Below are positions 1-7,680 of a stretch of 12,562 nucleotides of DNA, piece after piece; position 1 is the stretch's first letter; the number at the start of each line of letters is the position of its first letter. Both the position numbers and the translations under genes were made by a program. Source of the stretch: Methanobrevibacter sp. (GTDB taxonomy: Archaea; Methanobacteriota; Methanobacteria; Methanobacteriales; Methanobacteriaceae); contig JAUNXD010000025.1 of assembly GCA_030539985.1 (NCBI GenBank), positions 1 through 12,562 on the forward strand, given 5' to 3'. The notes beneath the pieces are model-generated. The model had not been told where the DNA came from. It made no database searches and worked only from the letters and a program-made list of their open reading frames with translations.

Positions 1-1
1 A

Positions 2-670
2 ATTAACGATCCCATTTCAGTCAATGAATCATCTTCAACAGCTGCAAATACAACAGGAACAGCCAAAAATACCACAACACCAAAAAAGGCAAAGGTATCC
101 GCACCAGTAGTGTATAATGTTTTCAAGAAAAAAGGATATTTTAAGATTACAGTAAAAGATTCAAACAAAAAACCGATAAAAAACCTTAAATTAAAGGTTA
201 AGGTTTTCACAGGCAAAAAGTATAAAACCTATACATTGAAAACAAATTCAAAAGGTATTGCAACATTAAATACAAAAAAATTAAAGAAAGGAACCCACAA
301 GGTTCTGATAAACTCCAAAAATAAAAATTACAACATTACCAAAAAATCATATATCCATATCGGAATTAAAAAGACTATGATTTTAAGAATCAGTAAAACA
401 CAAAATTTCAGAAATGGAGACTACTTCCGCTTCTTTAAAGAAACAAAGAATGGGCAATATCAAAAAGGAGTTTATGTCGAAAACCTTAGAGTGCATAAAG
501 GCAGCTTAAAAGACGCAAAAAGCCATTTCATAATAAAAGTTAAATATACCTTTAAAAACATCAAAGGAATAACAATCAAGAGAGTTTCAAAAGATGAAAA
601 CATGTTTAGAAGTGGTTTGATAATCGGTTATGAACCTATTACAGTAAAAATTTGGTACCTTGAAGAATAG
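2..670 (+). CDS. Adhesin-like surface protein, C-terminal part (5' end outside window)
   Basis: The frame is open from the window edge to a TAG at 668-670, giving 222 visible residues, so this is the tail of a longer gene. A GTG lies at 110, but the frame continues in the same style upstream of it and there is no ribosome-binding site, so 110 is unlikely to be the start. Residues about 8-32 form a Ser/Thr/Lys-rich linker with NTT sequons. Residues about 35-125 are a basic Ig-like beta-sandwich with the pattern KPIKNLKLKVKV then LKTNSKGIATLNTKKL, closely resembling the last domain of the large adhesin at the other end of the window. Residues about 126-222 are a further basic region I do not recognise. 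No C-terminal membrane segment or sorting signal is visible. From known Methanobrevibacter surface proteins I infer an exported cell-wall-associated protein; the binding target is unknown. Confidence 0.75.
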   Translation: MNDPISVNESSSTAANTTGTAKNTTTPKKAKVSAPVVYNVFKKKGYFKITVKDSNKKPIKNLKLKVKVFTGKKYKTYTLKTNSKGIATLNTKKLKKGTHKVLINSKNKNYNITKKSYIHIGIKKTMILRISKTQNFRNGDYFRFFKETKNGQYQKGVYVENLRVHKGSLKDAKSHFIIKVKYTFKNIKGITIKRVSKDENMFRSGLIIGYEPITVKIWYLEE

Positions 671-702
671 ACGTGATTTAACTTCTATTCTTTCTTATAT
701 TT
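663..702. terminator. Bidirectional terminator hairpin between convergent genes
   Basis: AAGAATAGA at 663-671 is perfectly complementary to TCTATTCTT at 684-692, a 9-bp stem with a 12-nt loop. The left arm contains the stop codon of the left-edge surface gene (668-670) and the right arm contains the polB1 stop codon (685-687, read on the minus strand). On the plus strand it is followed by a T-rich stretch (TCTTTCTTATATTTT), as expected for a terminator; on the minus strand the downstream T-tract is weak. Only 14 nt separate the two stop codons, so this hairpin is the only available termination structure for both units. Confidence 0.55.
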
Positions 703-2469
703 TGCATAAAAACCATCAGTATCTGCATATATTGTATAAAACCCATATTCCTCTGCTTTTTTTATGGATGACTTAATGTATTGTCTTCCCCAGGATGTAA
801 TTGCCTTTGCACATTCAAATGAATACCATCTGAAACGTGGAAAACCATATATACCATACATGGTGTTTGCCAATCTTTTAATTGCCTGCTGCTGAACATC
901 CAATGCCTTCTTTTCGGTTTCATCGGTGGATGCCTTCATTTCACGCTTGATTCTAAACCTTTCCTGTAAGATTTTATCAATCACAGAAGGAATGAAACCC
1001 TGTGGAGATTTTTTAAACTTGACACCATGTTCAGGTGAAATGTTGTAATCATCCTCATTTTCCACATCTCCCAAAATCATGACATCCGGCGAAATGTTTT
1101 TTGAAATGATAATACTCGGATATAGGCTTCTGAAATCGAACTGTACGAGATTTTCATGCAAACCCTTTTCAGGTTCCTTTACATATCCTCCTTCATTGTC
1201 TTCAGCGGAGGCACGGTCTGCGAAGTTTGACCCCTGTTTGTTTGGAACGACCTCATCATCAAAGTATGCCTGCTTTACCAAAAACCATTCGGCCTGCTGG
1301 CCTGTTGCCATACGGGACACGTCAAATAATGGTTGGCCTATGATACGGGTAAGCTCTAAATTAAGTGGCAATGTTTGCTCGGCAATCTTTAGAGTTGAAA
1401 TAACATCATCCAATGAGTAATCAAACAGGTTGTCCAACTCTTCACCACCATTATCCCAGAACTCCCAGATGCGATCTCCCGGAACGTCTATTTTTTCCTC
1501 ACCGAACAGTTCATAATAAACCCTTTCAAGAGTGTATCTGTCCAATGTCATGTATCTTCTCATTACAAGGTACAAATCAACATGAATCAATCCTTTGAAT
1601 GATGCGGCATTGGCATAGCCTCTTCTGATAAACTTAACATCAGACCCATCCATTCCAATATCCAAATCAACATCCAGCAGCTTTGCCCTATCCTTAAGAT
1701 ATGGGAAATCGAAATTATCGGAGTTGTATCCGACAATGATGTCAACGTTATTGTCTTTAATAATCTTTACAAACTCTTCAATCATTTCCTTTTCTGTGGA
1801 AACCTGATTTACAAAATCATCCTTATCCTGTGAATTTGTTTTTGTTGATATTACTTGATTTATGCCGAAATTGCTTGCAACACCAATCATGATGATTTCA
1901 TCCTCGGCAGAATCGGGCATTCCGTGAGGGTTTCTGACTTCCAAATCGAAACTCAATATTCTGTAGTTTTGAGGATATTCGGGAACACGTTTTAAATCCT
2001 CAGTCAGCTTAATTATTTCAATGTCCTGTTCATTGCTGTTCAAACTTAAAAATGAGTCTATCTTTTCACCGACAGCCCTGACTTCAGTCATCGGAATTAC
2101 GTCACGGTCCATAAGGTATCTTCTGTAAAATGGAATGTCGAATTCCCTGATTTGAATTACACTATCCAAATCCCTTAGCTTATCCCTGTTTTTTGCAAGT
2201 TCCTGAGGATGCTTGAATGTTACCTTTACAAACTCCATTTCAATCTGAAAATCCTTCTTGATTACTTTTTCAACACGGACAACGTCAAGATTTTCCTGAA
2301 TTTCGCTTATGCACTCGTCAAGCTCATCGCTCATGACGTATAAATACGGTTCGAAAGTGTCGTCTATTAAAACAACGTTTTTATCACCATCTTTTGAAAA
2401 TAGTCTGATTACAGGTTTTTCCTCATAGGTCACATAATCTATATCCAAAATAACAACATTTCTTTCCAT
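685..2469 (-). CDS. polB1: Family B DNA polymerase, large fragment of split PolB (PolB1)
   Basis: This is the replicative or repair family B DNA polymerase with 3'-5' proofreading exonuclease, 594 residues. Exo I is FDLE (D175, E177), Exo II is GYNSDNFD (N249, F253, D254), Exo III is YSLDD (Y351, D355). Polymerase motif A is DFRSLYPSI (D445), motif B is KRLANTMYG (K531, N535, Y538, G539) and motif C is YADTDG (D583, D585). The N-terminal domain keeps EFDIPF, matching the uracil-sensing pocket proline of Pfu polymerase (P115). The protein stops 8 residues after motif C, so the C-terminal palm remainder and thumb are absent; full archaeal PolB is about 775 residues. Sequence past the stop shows no polymerase homology, so this is the natural split of Methanobacteriales PolB, with a small polB2 subunit expected elsewhere. 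It is the last gene of the minus-strand operon, starting 4 nt after the previous stop, with GAGTGATAAT just before the ATG. Confidence 0.95.
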   Translation of the reverse strand: MERNVVILDIDYVTYEEKPVIRLFSKDGDKNVVLIDDTFEPYLYVMSDELDECISEIQENLDVVRVEKVIKKDFQIEMEFVKVTFKHPQELAKNRDKLRDLDSVIQIREFDIPFYRRYLMDRDVIPMTEVRAVGEKIDSFLSLNSNEQDIEIIKLTEDLKRVPEYPQNYRILSFDLEVRNPHGMPDSAEDEIIMIGVASNFGINQVISTKTNSQDKDDFVNQVSTEKEMIEEFVKIIKDNNVDIIVGYNSDNFDFPYLKDRAKLLDVDLDIGMDGSDVKFIRRGYANAASFKGLIHVDLYLVMRRYMTLDRYTLERVYYELFGEEKIDVPGDRIWEFWDNGGEELDNLFDYSLDDVISTLKIAEQTLPLNLELTRIIGQPLFDVSRMATGQQAEWFLVKQAYFDDEVVPNKQGSNFADRASAEDNEGGYVKEPEKGLHENLVQFDFRSLYPSIIISKNISPDVMILGDVENEDDYNISPEHGVKFKKSPQGFIPSVIDKILQERFRIKREMKASTDETEKKALDVQQQAIKRLANTMYGIYGFPRFRWYSFECAKAITSWGRQYIKSSIKKAEEYGFYTIYADTDGFYAKYKKE

Positions 2470-2473
2470 ATTA

Positions 2474-3472
2474 TCACTCAGAGAGATATTCCTTTCTGTA
2501 GCTGTCCAAAACAGTGTAGGTTATTCCTAAAATCAACGGCCCCACGATAAAACCGACGATTCCATAAACCAAAGGACCGGCCAAAAATCCAATAAGCAAT
2601 ATTAATGGATGGATCTCGGCATAATGACTTGACAGAGCCGGCCTTATATACATATCAACTGTGCTGAGGAAGAATCCGAATAACAGCACAACAGCCGCCC
2701 TTGGATAATTGCCTGCAAAAATATCCATGAAAAACAATATCCAATAAATCGGCCAAGGCCCGAATATTGGAATCAGCTGAAGTATTCCAGTCAAAACACC
2801 TAAAAATATTCCATAGGGATAACCCAGAAGAGAATATCCTATAACACCAAAAATACCTATTATCACTGATGTCAGGAAATGACCATAAAATATGCTTCTT
2901 AAAACATCCTTTACTGATTCAAGGGTATTGTCAAAGAACGGTTTTGAATCTTCAGGTACAAAGTCCTTCATGAAGCTAATGCATTTGTTTCCATCACGGA
3001 CAAAATAAAACACAGAACAGATAAGTATAAACAAATCCAGAAAGATATTGAGAAATTTGCTTAAGAAGGTTACTGTATAATTCAAAATATATTTTGCAAC
3101 TTCAGTCAGTGAGGAGTTGACAGTGGAATTGATTGATGCCATATCAATTGGCAGCATTGAGATAATTGAATCAATATCCATATAATAATTGCTTGCAAGC
3201 ATTGAAGTGATCAATGAAGTTATTTCAAAGCATATGTATCCTACAAGCAGAATCAATGGAATTAAAACAACAATCATAGCTAATATTATCGAAACAGATG
3301 AATATTTTAACTTTGATTGAATTTTATTTGCTACAGGAGCCACCAAATAAGCTAAAATGGCTCCTAAAATAATCATGTTTAAAACCGGCAGTATGAACAT
3401 TAAAGAAATTGCCAGCAGAAAAATTATTACAAGAACCGGTGGAGTCAGATACTCTTTAATGTCAATAGCCAT
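2474..3472 (-). CDS. AI-2E family (UPF0118/PF01594) membrane protein
   Basis: A 332-residue integral membrane protein. Hydrophobic segments lie at about 12-30, 31-47, 60-82, 138-158, 200-216, 218-245, 256-278 and 289-317, with a hydrophilic stretch at about 90-130 between the first and second groups, which is the family arrangement. The signature region is at about 219-244, including GILQLIPIFGPWPIYW, and the C-terminal GxVxGPLILG is typical. Bacterial relatives include the AI-2 exporter TqsA and sodium/proton antiporters, so the name does not fix the substrate; no substrate can be inferred here. It starts 15 nt after the pyrK stop, with a GTGAT Shine-Dalgarno-like element 3 nt before ATG, nearly the same leader (AGTGATAATATG) as polB1. 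Its place between pyrimidine and polymerase genes suggests co-transcription rather than a clear functional link. Confidence 0.85.
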   Translation of the reverse strand: MAIDIKEYLTPPVLVIIFLLAISLMFILPVLNMIILGAILAYLVAPVANKIQSKLKYSSVSIILAMIVVLIPLILLVGYICFEITSLITSMLASNYYMDIDSIISMLPIDMASINSTVNSSLTEVAKYILNYTVTFLSKFLNIFLDLFILICSVFYFVRDGNKCISFMKDFVPEDSKPFFDNTLESVKDVLRSIFYGHFLTSVIIGIFGVIGYSLLGYPYGIFLGVLTGILQLIPIFGPWPIYWILFFMDIFAGNYPRAAVVLLFGFFLSTVDMYIRPALSSHYAEIHPLILLIGFLAGPLVYGIVGFIVGPLILGITYTVLDSYRKEYLSE

Positions 3473-3487
3473 ATTATCACTTTCAAA

Positions 3488-4285
3488 TTAATATTTTACG
3501 CCGGAAGCATCCCTTCTGTATTTTGCAAACTCAGTAATCCTATATATTTTCTCATTTTCAAAAACAGGACCTTCCACACAGATTCTCCATCCTTCACCAT
3601 CAACACAACACTGACCACACACTCCAAGGGCACATTTCATGTATCTTTCAAGAGAATATTGGCCAGGTATGTCGGCATCTTCAAGGATATCGAATATTCC
3701 TTTCATCATTATCTCGGGTCCACAAACAAATGCATAATCATAAGTCGAACTTTCAAGCAAATCACTAAGGCAATTTGTTGCAAATCCTTCAAATCCGAAA
3801 CTTCCATCATCAGTGCAGTAATGAACATTGACCCCCAACTTTTCGAGGGACTCACCATACAGCAGTTCATCCTTTGTTTGAGCTGCCACAATGACACTTA
3901 CATCATTGTTTTTTGACAAATCACTTGCAATAGCATTGATTGGAGCCATTCCAACTCCGCCACCGATGGCTATGATTTTTTTGCCTTCAAAGGAATTGTC
4001 AAATCCGCTACCGTAACTGCCCCTGACGCCGATTTGAGATCCAACATCCAAATCATGCAACTGTGAGGTAAAATCTCCAATGTTTTTAACTGTAATTGCC
4101 AATTCGTTGTCATTTATCTGGGCAATGGACATCGGCTTTTCATTATTGAAGTTCCAAACCATAACAAACTCCCCTGGATTCGGCTTTCCAAGCTCTTCAA
4201 AATCCCATTCGAATTTAAATGTTTTGATAGTAGGAGTTTCATCTATAATCTCTGTGATTTCCACAATTTTCGGTTCGTTAATCAT
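3488..4285 (-). CDS. pyrK: Dihydroorotate dehydrogenase electron-transfer subunit PyrK
   Basis: PyrK passes electrons from the FMN of PyrD through a 2Fe-2S cluster and FAD to a pyridine nucleotide (or an unknown acceptor in methanogens) during orotate synthesis. With the start used here it has 265 residues. An FAD-binding barrel covers about 1-98 (PGEFVMVW at 37-44, KPMS at 50-53). The nucleotide-binding fold has GGGVGMAPI at 108-116 and VCGPEIMMK at 187-195. A C-terminal cluster domain has cysteines at 218, 223, 226 and 236 (CALGVCGQC pattern), with C227 extra. An upstream in-frame ATG at 4309 would add MMKWWGLH, which is only the pyrD reading in another frame. I chose 4283-4285 because GGTGGGGAT precedes it by 6 nt and family members begin near this point. 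It overlaps the end of pyrD by 8 nt, implying translational coupling and the PyrD-PyrK complex. Confidence 0.93.
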   Translation of the reverse strand: MINEPKIVEITEIIDETPTIKTFKFEWDFEELGKPNPGEFVMVWNFNNEKPMSIAQINDNELAITVKNIGDFTSQLHDLDVGSQIGVRGSYGSGFDNSFEGKKIIAIGGGVGMAPINAIASDLSKNNDVSVIVAAQTKDELLYGESLEKLGVNVHYCTDDGSFGFEGFATNCLSDLLESSTYDYAFVCGPEIMMKGIFDILEDADIPGQYSLERYMKCALGVCGQCCVDGEGWRICVEGPVFENEKIYRITEFAKYRRDASGVKY

Positions 4286-5183
4286 GTGCAATCCCCACCA
4301 TTTCATCAATTGAACTGTAACCCTTATCGGCCATGAATTTCTCTAGACCCTCGTTAATTTTACCGAATACCCCAACACCTTCATCCATAATGGCAGTGCC
4401 TATTTGAACTGCACGGGCCCCGGCAAATATGAATTCCACAACATCCTCAAAGGTATATATTCCTCCAACACCAATCAATGGAACATCAACTGCCTCATAA
4501 ACTGAATAGACATTGCTGACTGCAATCGGCTTTATTGCACGACCGCTCATTCCTCCTGATTTATGGAATAAAACCGGACGGGCAACGTCAATGTTGATTT
4601 TCATACCCGGACCCAACGTATTGATAAGGGACAGGCAGTCTGCTCCCGCATCTTCACAGGTCCTTGCAATTTCGGTGATGTCAGTTACATTCGGAGTCAA
4701 TTTTGCAATGATAGGCACATCTGAAGCGTCCTTTGCCGCAGATACGATAGCATGGCTCAAGTTGCAGTCCTGTCCGATTGACGCACCATATCCTTCCATC
4801 GCATGAGGGCATGAAATGTTAAGCTCAATCATGTCGACAAGTCCCTGAACCTCCTCGACAAGCCTTGAGAATTCATCGGGATTTGCCCCATATATTGAGG
4901 CAATAACGACATTGTTTTCCCTTTCAATCTTTTTCAGTTCCTCTTTGAAGTTCTCAACACCAGGATTTGAAAGTCCGATTGCATTTAAAATGCCTCCCTC
5001 AACCCCAACGGTTGTCGGATTAGGATATCCCGGATGAGGATTCAGTGAAAATGATTTGGAAACAACTCCACCAGCACCTGATTTTAAAATCCAATTCATT
5101 GATGAGGCATTGCTTCCCATAATGCCCGCTGCCAACATCAACGGATTTTGAAATTCCACTCCACAAATATTTGTTTTTAACAT
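4278..5183 (-). CDS. pyrD: Dihydroorotate dehydrogenase catalytic subunit (class 1B)
   Basis: This 301-residue FMN enzyme oxidises dihydroorotate to orotate in the cytoplasm, the fourth step of UMP synthesis. Family marks are the N-terminal NPLMLAAG (13-20), SKSFSLNPHPGYPNP (42-56), IYGANPDEF (97-105), NISCPH (122-127) with the catalytic base C125 characteristic of class 1 enzymes (class 2 uses Ser), AKLTPNVTD (160-168), GGMSGRAIKPIA (210-221), and the FMN phosphate loop GVGGI (238-242) plus QIGTA (260-264). Length is normal. A partner PyrK encoded directly downstream, overlapping by 8 nt, identifies type 1B. The ATG at 5181-5183 is preceded by AAGTTGAT, a weak ribosome-binding site. It follows the coiled-coil gene by 23 nt and is probably co-transcribed with it. 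Confidence 0.95.
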   Translation of the reverse strand: MLKTNICGVEFQNPLMLAAGIMGSNASSMNWILKSGAGGVVSKSFSLNPHPGYPNPTTVGVEGGILNAIGLSNPGVENFKEELKKIERENNVVIASIYGANPDEFSRLVEEVQGLVDMIELNISCPHAMEGYGASIGQDCNLSHAIVSAAKDASDVPIIAKLTPNVTDITEIARTCEDAGADCLSLINTLGPGMKINIDVARPVLFHKSGGMSGRAIKPIAVSNVYSVYEAVDVPLIGVGGIYTFEDVVEFIFAGARAVQIGTAIMDEGVGVFGKINEGLEKFMADKGYSSIDEMVGIAHD

Positions 5184-5206
5184 AATATCAACTTTGTAAT
5201 TAATTA

Positions 5207-5746
5207 TTAATTAGTTTTTGTAAGTTTATCAATTATTTCCTGATATTTTTCATTCTGTAATTTTAAACTTATGATATTGGTCTTATTGGTTTTGACAACT
5301 TCCTCATTGGATTTGATTAAATTATTAATCTGTTCATCCTGCTTTTGGATGATTACGTCCTTCTGGGAGAGCAGATCCTCATAGGATTTGGTAATCCTTT
5401 TAAGCTGAACTTCAAGATTTTCAGTGTTTGCGTTCAGCTGCTGCTTATAGTCATCAATAAGCGACCTTAAATACCTGACCTGATCCTGCTTATCCTCAAT
5501 GATTGCATCTTTTTCATTTATTTTTTCCTGAAGGTCATCCAATTCCTTGATTCTTGCCTTGTCATAATCGATTTTGGTGTCAAGCTTATCTTCAAGGTTT
5601 TTCTTTTCATACTTCAACTTCGTAGAATATAATTTCAGCTTGTTGATTTCTTCACTCTTTTCCTGAAGTTCCATATTAAGCTCATCGATTTCGGCATTTT
5701 TAAGTTCCAACTCATATCTTAAATCATCTAAACTCTCTTGCGACAT
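5207..5746 (-). CDS. Coiled-coil protein of unknown function, first gene of the pyrDK-polB1 operon
   Basis: A 179-residue, highly charged protein without membrane segment, cysteine or enzymatic motif. Almost the whole length has heptad-like spacing of Leu/Ile amid Glu/Lys/Gln/Asn (e.g. LRYELELKNAEIDELNMEL near residues 9-27, then repeated blocks to about 175), so a long alpha-helical coiled coil is expected. I do not recognise a family, and similarity to SMC or myosin-like helices would be compositional only. The ATG at 5744-5746 has no Shine-Dalgarno; the TATA box TTTAAATA on the minus strand (5778-5785) places the transcript start only about 5-10 nt upstream, so the message is probably near-leaderless. 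It is 23 nt from pyrD on the same strand, which suggests one transcript through polB1. Structural or scaffolding roles are possible but unsupported. Confidence 0.75.
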   Translation of the reverse strand: MSQESLDDLRYELELKNAEIDELNMELQEKSEEINKLKLYSTKLKYEKKNLEDKLDTKIDYDKARIKELDDLQEKINEKDAIIEDKQDQVRYLRSLIDDYKQQLNANTENLEVQLKRITKSYEDLLSQKDVIIQKQDEQINNLIKSNEEVVKTNKTNIISLKLQNEKYQEIIDKLTKTN

Positions 5747-5816
5747 ACAGTTAATAGTTTAAATTTCATGATAAAAATATTTAAAGATTTTTTTGAAAAT
5801 ACTTATTAAAAATAAA
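5747..5816. promoter_or_regulatory. Divergent archaeal promoter: coiled-coil operon (-) and nop5-flpA (+)
   Basis: The 70 nt between the two ATG codons is almost pure A/T. On the minus strand TTTAAATA (5778-5785) is a perfect match to the TTTAWATA box A; on the plus strand TTTAAAGA (5780-5787) matches 7 of 8. The two boxes overlap on a near-palindromic AAATATTTAAA. Placing transcript starts about 25 nt away gives about 5756 (-) and about 5808 (+), within 10 nt of each ATG, and neither gene has a Shine-Dalgarno. TATA boxes are easy to find in such AT-rich DNA, so the transcript starts are predictions. Confidence 0.5.
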
Positions 5817-6983
5817 ATGAATAATAATCTTATGGAATGCTATATTACTTATTGCGTTAAAGGATTTTTAGCTTTTAACGATGAAAATGAATTGATTTCG
5901 GAAAAGTTATTTCCAAAAAATGAAATGCTTAACAGATTAGCCGATATAAATGACAAAAAAATTGTAGCTGAAGAATTGGAGATAATAGAAGAACTTGAAA
6001 AGGATTATGATGAAATCATCATCGAATCAAACAAGAGAAAATCCGATTACAGCAATGAAAAAGTCACAATACAAAATCCGAATCCTGCAGGAGAGTATTT
6101 GAGAAACCATTATGATGAGTTCGGACTGGACAGCACGGAAATAACCGAAATCTACAAGAATTTGGCCATTTATAAAATCAAAAGAGAATCAGCTTCCGAA
6201 GACAAGCACCTAATCCAGGCAATAAATTCCATTGATGAGATTGACGAAAGCATCGCCAAACTGATTGAAAGAATCAGAGAATGGTATGCACTGTATTTCC
6301 CTGAAATGGATGTTATTAAAAATAATGAGACATATATCAAGCTAATCTCTCAGAACAAGACCAAAGAGAAAATCGTTGAAGCAAAACCTGATGCATTCCC
6401 CGGTGACGTCATTGATTTAGAAGAGGACATCAATCCAAAAGACATTGAAATAATGAACAATTATGCCAATTCGATTTATGAAATGCAAAAAACAAGAAGA
6501 GATCTTGAAGACTATGTCGATTCCAAAATGGAAGATATCGCACCGAATTTAAGGCTTCTAGTCGGATCATCACTTGGTGCAAAACTGATTTCACATGCCG
6601 GAGGGCTTAAGAGGCTTGCACTTTATCCGTCAAGCACCGTTCAGATAATGGGTGCTGAAAAGGCATTGTTCAGACATCTGAAAAGCGGAGACCGTCCGCC
6701 CAAATATGGACTTATCTACCAGCATCCCCAAGTCAGGGGCGCAAAATGGTGGAATCGTGGAAAGATTGCAAGAATGCTTGCCGGAATGATATCTCATGCT
6801 GTCAGAAGGGACGTTTTGACAAAAACTTTTGATGAAAACGCTTTTGAAGAATTTAAATTAAAGGCAGAAGAGATAGAAAAGAACAATCCGTTTCCAACAA
6901 AGACAACCAAAAAAAGAAAAGAAGAAAAGTCAAAATCCAAAAAAGGGAAGAAAAAAGGTAAAAAAAGAAAAAGAAGGAGGTAA
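5817..6983 (+). CDS. nop5: Box C/D sRNP scaffold protein Nop5 (Nop56/58)
   Basis: Nop5 bridges fibrillarin and L7Ae on box C/D guide RNAs that direct 2'-O-methylation of rRNA (and tRNA). From the first ATG it is 388 residues. The N-terminal fibrillarin-binding domain runs to about 115 (ECYITYCVKGF near the start, NPAGEYLRNHYDEFG at about 89-103). A coiled coil covers about 120-240 including IREWYALYFPE (153-163). The NOP domain has LVGSSLGAKLISHAGGL (248-264), GAEKALFRHL (279-288) and HPQVRGAKWWNRGKIARMLA. The tail from about 362 is a Lys/Arg run ending KRKRRR, typical of archaeal Nop5. The frame also opens upstream at a TTG (5793), and a later ATG at 5832 aligns best with the M. jannaschii N-terminus as I remember it. 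I prefer 5817 because it lies just after the predicted transcript start. Its stop is 3 nt before flpA. Confidence 0.93.
   Translation: MNNNLMECYITYCVKGFLAFNDENELISEKLFPKNEMLNRLADINDKKIVAEELEIIEELEKDYDEIIIESNKRKSDYSNEKVTIQNPNPAGEYLRNHYDEFGLDSTEITEIYKNLAIYKIKRESASEDKHLIQAINSIDEIDESIAKLIERIREWYALYFPEMDVIKNNETYIKLISQNKTKEKIVEAKPDAFPGDVIDLEEDINPKDIEIMNNYANSIYEMQKTRRDLEDYVDSKMEDIAPNLRLLVGSSLGAKLISHAGGLKRLALYPSSTVQIMGAEKALFRHLKSGDRPPKYGLIYQHPQVRGAKWWNRGKIARMLAGMISHAVRRDVLTKTFDENAFEEFKLKAEEIEKNNPFPTKTTKKRKEEKSKSKKGKKKGKKRKRRR
6975..6980 (+). promoter_or_regulatory. Shine-Dalgarno of flpA inside the last nop5 codons
   Basis: AGGAGG occupies the last two Arg codons (AGG AGG) of nop5, immediately before the TAA, and sits 6 nt before the flpA ATG at 6987. 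It is a perfect anti-16S match, so flpA translation is probably strong and linked to termination on nop5. Confidence 0.8.
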
Positions 6984-6986
6984 AGC

Positions 6987-7628
6987 ATGAATGTTTATTT
7001 GAAGGATGGAAATATAGCTACAAAAAATTTGACTCCAGGAACATCAGTTTACGGAGAAGAGTTAATCCAGGAAGATGATGAATATAGAATATGGAATCCC
7101 AGACGTTCAAAATTAGCTGCAGCCCTTTTAAATGGATTGGAAAATCTGGAGATTCAGGATACCTCAAAAGTCCTCTACCTAGGCGCATCAACCGGTACCA
7201 CAGTTTCACATATTTCAGATATTGTAACCGACGGAAGAGTTTATGCGGTTGAATTTTCACCGACAACAGCAAAAAAGCTGGTTCAGCTTTCAAGACAAAG
7301 GCTTAATATTGCTCCGATTTTAGGTGATGCAACCAAACCCAAAGATTATCTCAACATTGTTGAAAAAGTTGACTTAGTGTACTGTGATGTTGCCCAGCCA
7401 ACACAAACTGAATTGTTTATGAAAAATATGAACTTATTTTTAAAGGAAGATGGAATGGGCATGATAACCATAAAAGCCAGAAGTATTGATGTAGTGCAAA
7501 AGCCTAAAAAAATTTTCAAGCAAGAAGAGAAGAAATTGATTGAAAAAGGTTTTAAGATTGTTGATAAGGTAAAACTGGAACCTTACGAAAAAGACCATAT
7601 TGCATTAGTCGTGGAAAAAAATTTTTAA
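6987..7628 (+). CDS. flpA: Fibrillarin-like rRNA/tRNA 2'-O-methyltransferase
   Basis: The catalytic subunit of box C/D sRNPs uses S-adenosylmethionine to methylate ribose 2'-OH at sites chosen by guide RNA. It is 213 residues, slightly shorter than M. jannaschii fibrillarin (about 230). An N-terminal beta domain (1-35) includes GTSVYGEELI. The Rossmann methyltransferase domain has the SAM loop VLYLGASTGTTVSH (62-75), acidic E89 in YAVEFSP, and DATKP (114-118). The K-D-K-H catalytic residues of the family are K42 (NPRRSK), D134 (CDVAQP), K163 (ITIKARS) and H204 (EKDHIALV). The ATG has a perfect AGGAGG upstream. It shares an operon with nop5, its direct binding partner. No convincing hairpin terminator follows, only short A and T runs around 7614-7635. 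Confidence 0.96.
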   Translation: MNVYLKDGNIATKNLTPGTSVYGEELIQEDDEYRIWNPRRSKLAAALLNGLENLEIQDTSKVLYLGASTGTTVSHISDIVTDGRVYAVEFSPTTAKKLVQLSRQRLNIAPILGDATKPKDYLNIVEKVDLVYCDVAQPTQTELFMKNMNLFLKEDGMGMITIKARSIDVVQKPKKIFKQEEKKLIEKGFKIVDKVKLEPYEKDHIALVVEKNF

Positions 7629-7680
7629 AAAAAAATGAACTCATTCCAATATGCAAATTAGCAAAAAAAATAACTCTAAG

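Noticed and set aside
4286..4309. Longer PyrK starting at the ATG at 4309
   Set aside because: The extra residues MMKWWGLH are pyrD coding sequence in another frame; the ATG at 4285 has the better ribosome-binding site and fits the family start.
7612..7640. Terminator after flpA
   Set aside because: Only alternating short A and T runs (AAAAAAATTTTTAAAA); the T-tract is 5 nt with no GC-containing stem, too weak to call.
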